Source: Gordionus sp. m RMFG-2023
Taxonomy: Eukaryota; Nematomorpha; Gordioida; Chordodea; Parachordodidae
Reading direction: 5' to 3'
DNA: 64,000 bases
NCBI RefSeq assembly: GCF_954871325.1
Contig: NC_088776.1
Span: forward strand, 34,954,508 to 35,018,507
Numbering within the stretch: position 1 is the first letter of the stretch; the number at the start of each line of letters is the position of its first letter. The notes below the pieces were generated by a model. That model searched no databases, was not told the origin of the DNA, and saw only the letters and a list, made by a program, of their open reading frames with translations. This document shows positions 33,979 through 42,368 of the stretch, one piece after another. Made by a program: the position numbers and the translations under genes.

Positions 33979-34266
33979 ATATTTAAAAGTACAGATAAAA
34001 ATGAAAATTTTAACTCAGATGAAGATATAAAAGTATTGGATATTGAGAAACCAAGATATAACTGGTTAACAAACCCCATAACTGCAGAAGCTATAAGAAT
34101 CCATGTAATTGATTGGTGGCCAAAAAATATAAGTTTATTCTCATCAAATATTGATCCCAAACTATACAAGATACTCTTACAGAAAAAAGATACTAAATCT
34201 GTGAAAAAATCCATATTAGACCCTGTAATACGGTTTGATATAATAGGATGTAGAATTTTAATTTAA
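33979..34266 (+). CDS. EGF-discoidin gene: discoidin domain end and stop
   Basis: After the acceptor ATATTAAG the exon opens in phase 0 with IFKSTDKNENFNSDEDIKVL, then YNWLTNPITAEAIRIHVIDWW, and after an insert of about 30 residues ends VIRFDIIGCRILI-stop at 34264-34266. NPITAEAIRIHVIDWW...RFDIIGC is the hallmark C-terminal half of F5/8 type C (PIxARYIRIxPxxWxxxxxLRxELxGC). The final cysteine would pair with the one near the start of the domain. The insert before the last strand (SLFSSNIDPKLYKILLQKK...) is unusual. The domain ends the protein, so no membrane anchor follows. Confidence 0.92.
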   Translation: MFKSTDKNENFNSDEDIKVLDIEKPRYNWLTNPITAEAIRIHVIDWWPKNISLFSSNIDPKLYKILLQKKDTKSVKKSILDPVIRFDIIGCRILI

Positions 34267-34285
34267 TGAATAGAATATTAAATGA

Positions 34286-34291
34286 AATAAA
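34286..34291 (+). promoter_or_regulatory. Poly(A) signal AATAAA of the EGF-discoidin gene
   Basis: AATAAA lies 19 bases after the stop codon. Close spacing is plausible in a gene with a convergent neighbour 197 bases away. Confidence 0.5.
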
Positions 34292-34321
34292 TTATTAAAT
34301 GGATACATTTTAAACTTTAAT

Positions 34322-34327
34322 TTTATT
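34322..34327 (-). promoter_or_regulatory. Poly(A) signal for the small membrane protein gene
   Basis: TTTATT on the plus strand gives AATAAA on the minus strand, about 137 bases past the stop. It lies in the gap shared with the convergent gene. Confidence 0.35.
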
Positions 34328-34463
34328 CATAAGCAATATATAAAATTAATGTAATTTCTATTTCCAATTTCAAATCAAATGTCAAAACAGACAAAAATGT
34401 ATCTATCATATTTTTATCAATATAAATTAAATTATTAATGTAACTAGGCTACAGCAATGTCAT

Positions 34464-35011
34464 TTAAAAATCTTTGCTATTATCAAGATATAAAACATAT
34501 TTGCGACCAAAATATAAAAATCCTGCTCCAAGAATAGCTCCAGCAATAAAACGGGTATATGGTTCTTCAGGCATTACTACTCTAGATGTAGCACATAATA
34601 AAATTGAGCCTAACAAAAATTAATTTTTATATTAATTAAATATAGTACCGAAATTGAACATGACTGTTCCCAACAATGTATAAGCAATTCTCTCTGCAGG
34701 TTTTTGACAAAGGGCTAAATGTTTACTGTTGTAGAGATATAAACCTATTCCCATATTTGAAGTAAATAATAACGAATTGGCTAGGGCTAATTTGTACTCG
34801 GGTGAGACACTATTAATAGAATTAAAATAGTTAATATAATGTAATAATACTGATTCAATAAGTTCGGATTCATAACGTTTGATAAAAATGCAAAATAACC
34901 AGCTGCACCTATCATCGGGACATAATTAACAACAATATTTTCCATTGTTTTTATAATTTGTTTATTTGATTTTTTAGGAAATCCAGGCAGGCTATCTTCA
35001 TTAGAGGCCAT
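34464..35011 (-). CDS. Small multi-pass membrane protein, three exons
   Basis: Exons 35011-34851, 34809-34649 and 34609-34464 are separated by GT-AG introns of only 41 and 39 bases. The joined frame is open for about 155 residues, from MASNEDSLPGFPKKSNK to YVLYLDNSKDF. Hydrophobic segments include YVPMIGAAGYFAFLSNVM, LALANSLLFTSNMGIGLYL, IAYTLLGTVMFNFGSILLC and FIAGAILGAGFLYFG, so three or four membrane passes are likely. No signal peptide or enzyme motif. I do not recognise the family; the size and helix pattern would suit an organelle membrane protein, but that is a guess. It is convergent with the discoidin gene. The start is the first ATG, preceded by an in-frame TTG only. Confidence 0.85.
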
Positions 35012-36330
35012 TTTAATATTAGGTTGCAAACAATGTTAATAAATTATTGATCAATTACAAACACCAAATAAGATTTTCTAAACGTAATTTTCAAGATGTT
35101 TTAAATTTACAAAAATATTTTTAAAAAAATTATGATAAATCTGCAAATTTATTTATAATAAACAAATTTAGCTTAGAAATTATAAATATAAATTAATAAT
35201 TAAATATCACAAAAACGATGTCTAAAAAACAAACCTTATTCTGCTAAAAATTTGGAGAGCAAAAATGGGTATCTGAGTAAATTAGCTTCTCAGACCCACC
35301 TTATACAGATTATATATTTCTTTAATATTTTTAGAACCAATTTATTAAAATGATTAATAATAAACCTTTATTTTACAATCATTTGAATCAAATATTTTAT
35401 AATTATTAAACAATTTATATTTATTATCAGAAAAACATATGTGTAAAAAAGCCTATAAGAATGATTAGTTTTGTTAAAAAGCCGATTTGTGAGCAAAATC
35501 TCGAGGCTCAAATAATATTATTTTGACTGAAATCTTAATTAGACCGTTATTAAAAATCAACCCAATTAGGGCTTTTTGACTACACTAGAGATAATATCAT
35601 TGTTTTTATTTAGCTTCTAATGTGGGTAACTTTTTTGGTTGTCAAAATTGGCTGATGAATTAAGAAGTAATGTATTAAATGTTAACGCAAATCAAAATAG
35701 TATACTGGCATGATAAATTATAATTTTTTCCTTATAAATTTATATTGTATAATATCTACTAAGGGGATTTAGATAATATGCAATTTATAATAAATGGAAT
35801 AATTTCACATATCGATAAGATAATTCATAACTCATTTATTCTGGTCATTTATCTATAATTACACAACAGTCAATAATACGAATCGGATATAAGAATATAA
35901 TAGAAATTTCTAAATTCTATTAATAATAATAGTCAATTAAACATTAACACCCGATATTATATACACATATATAATCATTATAAAACATATTTAATTAACG
36001 AATATACTAATTCACAATACCATGCATACATATATTTCCATTATTTCCATTATATCAATATTATCTATATATATTAGCAATTATACATATAATTGCTACA
36101 TGACTATACAATTAAACACTAAGCATTGATAAATTTTTTAGAATAAATGCATTCATTTTCATTTTAATCTTAAGATTGGCTAAAACTTTGCCACTAATAA
36201 TTTTTTCATTTATACTATAGTCATGAAACATTGGATTAGATCTTATTAGTGCCTCTAATAGTTAAGTCAATCAAGGTTATCAGATATGATATAAAGATAT
36301 TATAAGTGTTGTCGCTCTAAAATTGAAGGC
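35012..36330. other. Upstream region of the small membrane protein gene
   Basis: A+T-rich with one MITE (35466-35587). The promoter of the gene at 34464-35011 should lie near 35012-35200, but no specific element is recognisable. Confidence 0.4.
35466..35587. mobile_element. 122-bp MITE, same family as 23132-23344
   Basis: Left end TAGTTTTGTTAAAAAGCCG; right end reverse-complemented TAGTGTAGTCAAAAAGCC. It shares GCCGATTTG and TTTGACTGAAATCTTAA with the longer copy. Non-coding. Confidence 0.6.
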
Positions 36331-36340
36331 GGAGGCCTGC

Positions 36341-37542
36341 CTTTTTTTTTTCTCTTTTAGCTTTCACCTTTTCTGGTGGTAAGCTCCTTCAACCTCTTTC
36401 TCCACTTTATGTTATTCATACAATCTCTTTTATCTATTTTATACTTCTTTATATTGGCTCTAACTTTATGGCCCCATTGAAGTTTTGGCCTTCCTCTTTT
36501 ACGTTTGCCCATCACTTCCAAACTTTCAACTTTATTTCCTATGTAGTTCATAGGCCTTCTCATTGTGTGCCCATACCACCTAAGTCTGTTTACCATTAAC
36601 TTAGTCTGAATGGGCACTACCTTTAAACTATTTAGTATTCTTGTACTGCGCACCTTATCCTTTCTTGTTACCCCAGCAATCATCCTCAGCATTCTCATCT
36701 TCATAGTTTGTAGACTTCCCTCGTCTGATTCTTTGGTTGGCCATGTTTCCGAACTATATAGAATAGTTGGTTGTACTATGGAACTGTAAATTTTTCCCTT
36801 TAATTTGTGTGGGATTCTTTTGTCAAATAGCACTCCAGATAAAGATCTCCACTTTAACCACCCTTGATTAATCTTACTCTTTATCTCTTTTTCTATTGTG
36901 CCGTTTGTTTGTATAGTGGAGCCCAAATATTTGCAGCTTTCAATTGCGGATATCTGCCAATCATTTATATCAATACTCTCCGTTTCATCTCCTCCTATCA
37001 CCATATACTCCGTCTTTTCTCTATTTACTTTTAATCCGTGCGTTTCTAGGATATTTATCCAATTCACTAACCTTTCTTTCATTTCATCCTTGGATTCGGC
37101 AAGTATCACAATATCATCTGCAAATATCATATTCCACGGGACTGTTTGAGGTATAGACCGTGCTAATACATCTATTACTGTAATGAAGAGAAGTGGGCTG
37201 AGAGCCGACCCTTGATGAACTCCTTCGGCTATTGTGAAACCTGCTGAAGTACCTGTTGTGCTACGGACCATTGTTGTATGTCCCATATACATATCCTGTA
37301 TTATTCTTATATATTTTTCGGGAACTTTTTTGTGGCGTAGCGCCCACCAGATAAGTTTTGTTGGGATTCTATCGAAGGCCTTTTCTAGATCGAGAAAGAC
37401 CATGTGTAGCTTTTTGTTCTTTTTCCTGTATTTTTCACTCATTTGCCTAATTGCATGGATAGCATCGGTTGTTGATCTTCCAGGCATAAAGCCAAACTGT
37501 GTCTCTCCTATTTCGATTATATCTCTCAATCTTTTTTCTATT
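36341..37542 (-). mobile_element. 5'-truncated RTE-like LINE with target duplication
   Basis: GGAGGCCTGC flanks the insert on both sides (36331-36340 and 37543-37552), a 10-bp target duplication. On the minus strand the element starts inside the reverse transcriptase, stays open to its stop at about 36357, and ends in a short purine/A tail (AAAAGAGAAAAAAAAAAAG). Truncation at the 5' end with a tail at the 3' end is the signature of target-primed reverse transcription. Confidence 0.92.
36357..37529 (-). CDS. RTE-like reverse transcriptase, C-terminal part (391 residues, open)
   Basis: Reads ...TQFGFMPGRSTTDAIHAI, HMVFLDLEKAFDRIP, GVHQGSALSPLLF and FADDIVILAES, covering reverse transcriptase motifs with the catalytic FADD box, then a thumb with KYLGSTIQTNG. 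The C-terminal end has RLRWYGHTMRRP and KRKRGRPKLQW, typical of the RTE/BovB-like clade. No stop interrupts the 391 codons. The N-terminal endonuclease is absent because of the 5' truncation, so it cannot move on its own. The frame stays open up to the target-duplication boundary. Confidence 0.92.
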   Translation of the reverse strand: MRDIIEIGETQFGFMPGRSTTDAIHAIRQMSEKYRKKNKKLHMVFLDLEKAFDRIPTKLIWWALRHKKVPEKYIRIIQDMYMGHTTMVRSTTGTSAGFTIAEGVHQGSALSPLLFITVIDVLARSIPQTVPWNMIFADDIVILAESKDEMKERLVNWINILETHGLKVNREKTEYMVIGGDETESIDINDWQISAIESCKYLGSTIQTNGTIEKEIKSKINQGWLKWRSLSGVLFDKRIPHKLKGKIYSSIVQPTILYSSETWPTKESDEGSLQTMKMRMLRMIAGVTRKDKVRSTRILNSLKVVPIQTKLMVNRLRWYGHTMRRPMNYIGNKVESLEVMGKRKRGRPKLQWGHKVRANIKKYKIDKRDCMNNIKWRKRLKELTTRKGES

Positions 37543-37552
37543 GGAGGCCTGC

Positions 37553-37888
37553 TATTATTTAAAAAATTATGGTTGGGGGGGGGGGGGGCTAAAGCGGGTA
37601 AAAAAGACGAAGTTTTGTTTTTCCAAGAATTTGAGGCAAATTTCTTTTTAAATTTTTTTTATTCATTTTCTTAATAATTTATATTGAACTATTTCATATA
37701 AAATACATTATATTAATTATAATAACTATTTAAAAAGTTATTGCCAAATATTTTTTAGAATGCATTTTATAATTATATTTAAAAAGTTATCATTATAATA
37801 TAATGCATAAATAGAAATATAAAAAGGTGAAAAAAAATACAATATTTAGCGAATGAAATATTTTTAAGATTAACCGCACGTTTATTTG
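37553..37888. other. Spacer between LINE and P element
   Basis: Includes a G-tract at about 37566-37579 and otherwise A+T-rich sequence. Nothing coding. Confidence 0.4.
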
Positions 37889-37896
37889 GGGTTAAT

Positions 37897-38070
37897 CAAT
37901 GACATTAATACTATAGACTGCCGATTAATATATTTGAAGTGGCAAAAATTGAAGTGACTGGTGGCCATTTTGTGTTTGTATCTTTTACGAAAGAACCATA
38001 TGATAATTTCATAAATTTCAGGTATATTTTTTTTATGTTTATATTTATAATATATATATATTCTAATTAA
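37897..38070 (+). repeat. Left terminal inverted repeat of the P element
   Basis: Matches the right repeat (39500-39691, inverted) apart from a short missing stretch after GACTGCCGAT. It contains AAGTGACTGGTGGCCATTTT and TTTCAGGTATATTTTT blocks. Confidence 0.92.
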
Positions 38071-38121
38071 TTGATAATTCCGCAAACGACAATAATTATA
38101 CATTAATAAAAATTAAGAATT

Positions 38122-38512
38122 ATGGTGGATTGATAATACCATCCCAAAGCGTGTCAAATTTATGCAAAATAACAGAGAGCTCATTCAGGGCTTTTGAAAA
38201 AGTAGATGAAATAACCAAAAGACATGCTGTTAAAATAATAGAATGTCTAATATTGTCAAAAATATTAGGCACAAATATCCTTAGTGACCTGCAAGATCAT
38301 ATGTTTGATCAAGAAGCAGGGTTAAGTCATTATCAAATTATAATATGACTTATAATAAAAAGGTATATATAATATTTACTTGATTTTAATAAAAATTTAT
38401 TTTCAGATACCTGCACATAAGAATGCATCATTTTGGTAATAAAGTAAATCAAAAATTACAATTAAATATCAGGCAAAAACTAAACAAGGCTGTACTTTTT
38501 CAAGGGCAATAA
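38122..38512 (+). pseudogene. P-element transposase C-terminal end, two exons
   Basis: Exon 38122-38362 reads YGGLIIPSQSVSNLCKITES..., with GLSHYQIII, a TGA, then LIIKR. A 44-base GT-AG intron leads to 38407, giving YLHIRMHHFGNKVNQKL and RQKLNKAVLFQGQ-stop. This resembles the C-terminal end of P/THAP9 transposases (GGLxxPS...LNKxVxFKG). The internal TGA replaces what is probably an arginine codon. Its strand is opposite to that of the THAP domain in the same element. Confidence 0.82.
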
Positions 38513-39020
38513 ACCAAGTAATATAAAAATATGTTATTTAACTTAAATATTTATAGGTGAAGAACAAATTATCTGAAAATTTCTAATGACTTTATTGGTT
38601 ATAATAAATTAATTTTATTAGACATAAATATAACATATATATATTATTTGTATTTATTATTGATTTATAAGATTAATATTTTCTTTTCGCGATACATATT
38701 AATTATAATAATACAATTATTTTATTTGATGTAAATATAACATAATATATATTATTTGTATTTTTCATGTATATATTTACATTATTGATTTTTATACTTT
38801 AGTGAATTAAATTTAAATAAAGAAATATATTTAGAAATGGATAGTTTATATTTATTAAGGAATAACATAATTATAAGCAAAAATAAAACATAAAAGACAT
38901 AAGACATAAATTATAAAAATACAAAAGAAATCTAGAATTGATTTCTATAAAAAAAAATATTCATGTATTTTTGAATTAATCTGGCTTCTAGGAAACCTGC
39001 ATGTTATAATTTATTATTCA
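38513..39020. other. Non-coding middle of the P element
   Basis: Very A+T-rich, with a loosely repeated word (ATATAATATATATTATTTGTATTT-like, near 38630 and 38740). No transposase catalytic core is visible, so the core is missing from this copy. Confidence 0.5.
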
Positions 39021-39321
39021 TTATTTTGTTACTTTTAGAAGATGCTTTGGAAAATTAAAAATTGATGGTATTGCACCCTCTCTTAATTGAACATGATTTG
39101 TAACAGATGGAATAAATGAATCTGGTGTAAAATGCTTTGAACATAATTTACTATATTTTGTTACATTGAAGTTCTCTCTCTTCACAGCATGGGTCCACTT
39201 TTGTAATAATATTTTATCTTTCATAGGAAATCTGCCATAAATAATTTTTACAATAGAATAATTAATTTGAGATATCATACTTATGAAAGGAAATTTTGCT
39301 TCCTCAGCAATATACTACCAT
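39021..39321 (-). pseudogene. THAP zinc-finger domain of the P element, two exons
   Basis: Exon 1 (39321-39281) reads MVVYC-stop-GSKISFHK. A 49-base GT-AG intron (39280-39232) leads to exon 2: FPMKDKILLQKWTHAVKREN, then LCSKHFTPDSF...LREGAIPSIFNFP. FHKFP, the W, LCSKHF and the AIPSIF (AVPTIF) box define a C2CH THAP domain. The TGA falls where the second zinc cysteine is expected, so this copy is dead. The frame ends KVTK at a probable donor (GTAACA), with no following exon found. Confidence 0.88.
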
Positions 39322-39499
39322 TTTAAATCTTTTAGTAATTAAAAAATATTAAATTGAATTCTTATAAAAGATATTCATTATTAAATAATAAATTGCAAAT
39401 GTTAATAAAGAGCGAAAATATTTCAAGTAAAATATTCAGTAGTGACCTTTATTTGATTCATATATACTATAATATATAAGGTAAATAATAAATTGGTGT

Positions 39500-39691
39500 T
39501 TAATTAGAATATATATATATTATATATTATAAATATAAACATAATAAAAATATACCTGAAATTTATGAAATTATCATATGCTTCTTTCGTAAAAGATACA
39601 AACACAAAATGGCCACCAGTCACTTCAATTTTTGCCATTTCAAATTTGATTTTAGCATTACGATCGGCAGTCTATAGTATTAATGTCATTG
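39500..39691 (-). repeat. Right terminal inverted repeat of the P element
   Basis: The longer of the two repeats. Read inward on the minus strand it begins CAATGACATTAATACTATAG and carries all the blocks of the left repeat, plus about 12 extra bases. Confidence 0.92.
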
Positions 39692-39779
39692 GGGTTAATG
39701 TTTGCAGACCTGTGACTTGACGCCACTTTTTAGTATAATATGGAAAAGAATTTCACTTACTGGGAGGAGGCCCCTTAAC

Positions 39780-40090
39780 GTATGACTAAACTGCCAATTA
39801 CAGTATATAATGTTAAGTTAAAATGACTAAACTACGAATTGCCGTATATAATATTAATTAAATTCAAATGACTAAACTACCAATTGCGGTAATTAATGTT
39901 AAATTTAAATAGGACGAATTGCCATATTTAATGTTAAATTAAAATTACTAAACTGAGAATTGCGGGTATTAATGTTAAATTTAAATGACTAAATTGCGAA
40001 TTAAATGTTAAATTAAAATTACTAAACTATGAATTTCTACATTTAATGTTATATTAAAATAGGTTAAATTAAAATTTCTAAATTGCAAAT
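39780..40090. repeat. Decayed ~40-bp minisatellite, 7-8 units
   Basis: Units follow ATGACTAAACTRCGAATTGC, then GGTATTAATGTTAAATTTAA, with length and sequence drift (33-45 bp). It starts about 80 bases outside the P element. Much more degenerate than the array at 4261, so older. Confidence 0.8.
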
Positions 40091-40099
40091 AAATTTACA

Positions 40100-40850
40100 T
40101 TTATTTTGGAAATTTTATTATTTGAATTGCAATTTAAATCAAAAAAAATCGATTGTTATATAATTTTTCAAAAACTAAATCATAATATTTATCAACCCTA
40201 TATAATTTATTTAAAATATATTTACAATAAAAGGTTTAAGATTAATTATATTCCGAGATGTAGCATGTTATAGGTCGCTTTGGTTCTGGCAACCCTGTTA
40301 AATATCCTAGGTCCTGTGGAAACACATTTTCGAGAATTTGAAGGAAAAATATCAATTCTCTCTATTATCGGATGCACTAAATAATGGCAATACTGGTGAT
40401 TCAGGTAAACTCATAGGGATTTGATACCAAGTATTGATGAATCATAGAAAAATTAACTCAATCCAAAAATTTGACATAATATAATTTATAATCTGCTTTT
40501 TATTTAATTACCATGTAATTTAATTTTTTAATACTTTTTTTTTACCTGATTTTGTTAAAATAATATTTTTAAGGATTAGGTTTTTTTTAAATATGAATGA
40601 TACAAATATTTTCAATTATAATATACCAGTTCGGTAAAATTTTTTTACTTTTTTAAAAAATGGGCCAGGTTGACCAACAGTAAAAGATTAAAACATCTGA
40701 GCCAGGTATGAATATGGTCGGGACCTGCAGAAAACGAAATACCAACCAGGCCGGGCCTTAATAATTTGAGATTTTAAGACATCTAATATGATTTTTTAAT
40801 ATATGTTCATCTCTATACCTTTGCATACAAATTTTAGCCTAAAATAGGAG
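40100..40850. other. Intergenic DNA with GGCC-class debris
   Basis: A fragment near 40670-40770 (GGGCCAGG, GTCGGGACCTGCAG, CCAGGCCGGGCC) belongs to the GGCC-rich repeat class. No gene. Confidence 0.4.
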
Positions 40851-40855
40851 GTTTC

Positions 40856-41177
40856 TGTTATGTTCATCATTTTTTTTTATTTATTTATTTTTTTTTCTCG
40901 GAATTATCAATATTATTTTTGATTATCGATTTTTGAAATTTATCAATATTTTTCATGGAATTTATTTTTTCTCGGAATTATAAATATTATTTTTGATTAT
41001 TTTTTTTTCAGATGAAAATTTATTATGATGTAAAAAGAAAAAGAATTTGAAAAAAATATAATAAAAATATAATAAAAATATAATAAAAATATAATAAAAA
41101 TATAATAAAAATATAATAAAAATATAATAAAAATATAATAAAAATATAAGACATAATAGAAATAGGAATATATTATA
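40856..41177 (+). repeat. Left LTR of the gypsy element
   Basis: Begins TGTTATGTTCATCA. It contains an 11-bp tandem run (AATATAATAAA, about nine units near 41055-41150) that is present as only one or two units in the right LTR. Confidence 0.92.
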
Positions 41178-41384
41178 ATGGCGACTATGTATACGGAAGA
41201 ACCCGCGCGGAAATATATATATAAAAAAAAAAAAGAGAAAATTTAAATTTGATATAAAATTGTCTAAAATGCCAGCAGCAATTCCTGTTAAAGAAAACAA
41301 CGACTCATTTACGACTTTTCGATAAAACTAGAAGCCAACTTTACACTAAATGATATATCGGACAACGAGAAAAAGAAAGCAGCT

Positions 41385-42368
41385 TTGATATCGGCACTAT
41401 CAACCTATGACTTAAATAAGGTTATTTTAAAATTCGCTCCGAAATCAATTAATAAAATAAAATACGACGATATGCTAGATTCGCTAATAGACAACGATAA
41501 AAAAATTGCACCATTGGAAAGTTTTCAATTTTATAAACGTACCCAAAGAGACGGGGAAACCAATTTAGAATTTCTAAATTCACTAAAATCTTTGGCACTT
41601 AAATGCAACTTCAAAGAAAAATATGAAGAGAACTTAAAAATGCAAATAATTAATGGTTTAGAAAGCAAAGATATCACGACAAAGTTATTACTCGAAGAAG
41701 ATATGGGTATAGAGGAAATTGAAAAACTCCTTCGAACCATGGACTTGATAGACGAAAAGGAAAAAACAAAAGGTATATTTTATTGTCAAGCCGGAAAGGA
41801 ACAAGAGGAAGACAAAATAGAAAATAAGGAAATAAACTATATACAAGACAATAAAAGGTATAATAGTAATAATAATAATAATAACAGAGCTCAGGAACGC
41901 TACAGTGACAATTATTATCCCCACCAAACGAGATTCGATAACAGATTTACTAGATATAATAATTATGACAACTCGAATTATGGAAGATATAATAACGTTA
42001 ATCCGCGGTACAAATATGATAATGATAACAAATATTATAATAATGATAACAAATATAATAATAATGACAACAAATATAATAACAATGATAACTACCGACA
42101 TAAAAATTGGTACGACAACAATAATTATTATCATAAAAATAAGTATCAATATTCTTACGATAAGACAAGGGGAAATTACAACACCAACAATAATAACTTT
42201 AAATACAACGACAATCAATATTACAGTCAGACAAAAAAAACTTGCTTCAAATGCGGTAGCGATAAACATCTGATTAAATATTGCGATCAAAGAGACAAAG
42301 AGGAAGATATATGTAAATATACTCGATGGATATCAAATCTTGTAAAGAAAAATTCAAAATCAATTTAA
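41385..42368 (+). mobile_element. Gypsy fossil: gag-like part with zinc knuckle
   Basis: The first half resembles a gag core (FQFYKRTQRDGETNLEFLNS). The second half is a low-complexity Asn/Tyr/Asp/Lys run of about 110 residues (YDNDNKYYNNDNKYNNND-type). A CCHC knuckle follows near the end (CFKCGSDKHLIKYC). The prion-like Asn/Tyr run before the knuckle is not a usual gag feature. Confidence 0.85.

Larger units (their letters stand above)
8463..34266 (+). other. EGF-EGF-discoidin (F5/8 type C) protein gene, whole locus
   Basis: Six exons join in frame by matching splice phases: 8463-8664 (ends phase 2), 10818-11059 (2 to 1), 13307-13441 (1 to 1), 24141-24539 (1 to 1), 33251-33354 (1 to 0) and 33979-34266 (0 to stop). 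The joined product is at least 455 residues: a novel N-terminal segment, two EGF domains and one C-terminal discoidin domain. Such proteins are usually secreted or cell-surface adhesion or lectin-like molecules (MFG-E8/EDIL3 and discoidin-family relatives). No signal peptide is visible because the 5' exon was not found. All introns are GT-AG, and the 10.7-kb and 8.7-kb introns are packed with transposons. AATAAA lies at 34286-34291. The ortholog is unknown to me. Confidence 0.85.
37897..39691. mobile_element. P element (THAP-type) with rearranged interior, 1795 bp
   Basis: GGGTTAAT occurs at 37889-37896 and 39692-39699, a perfect 8-bp target duplication as P elements make. Long inverted repeats (37897-38070 and 39500-39691) begin CAATGACATTAATACTATAG in both directions. 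Inside, the THAP DNA-binding domain is on the minus strand near the right end. The transposase C-terminus is on the plus strand near the left end. In an ordinary P element both lie on one strand, so one half has been inverted. Introns of 44 and 49 bases are visible in the two halves. Confidence 0.9.

Noticed and set aside
41688-42290. 200-codon hydrophobic open frame on the minus strand
   Set aside because: It is the shadow of the Asn/Tyr/Asp-rich run of the gypsy fossil; the composition follows from the opposite strand.
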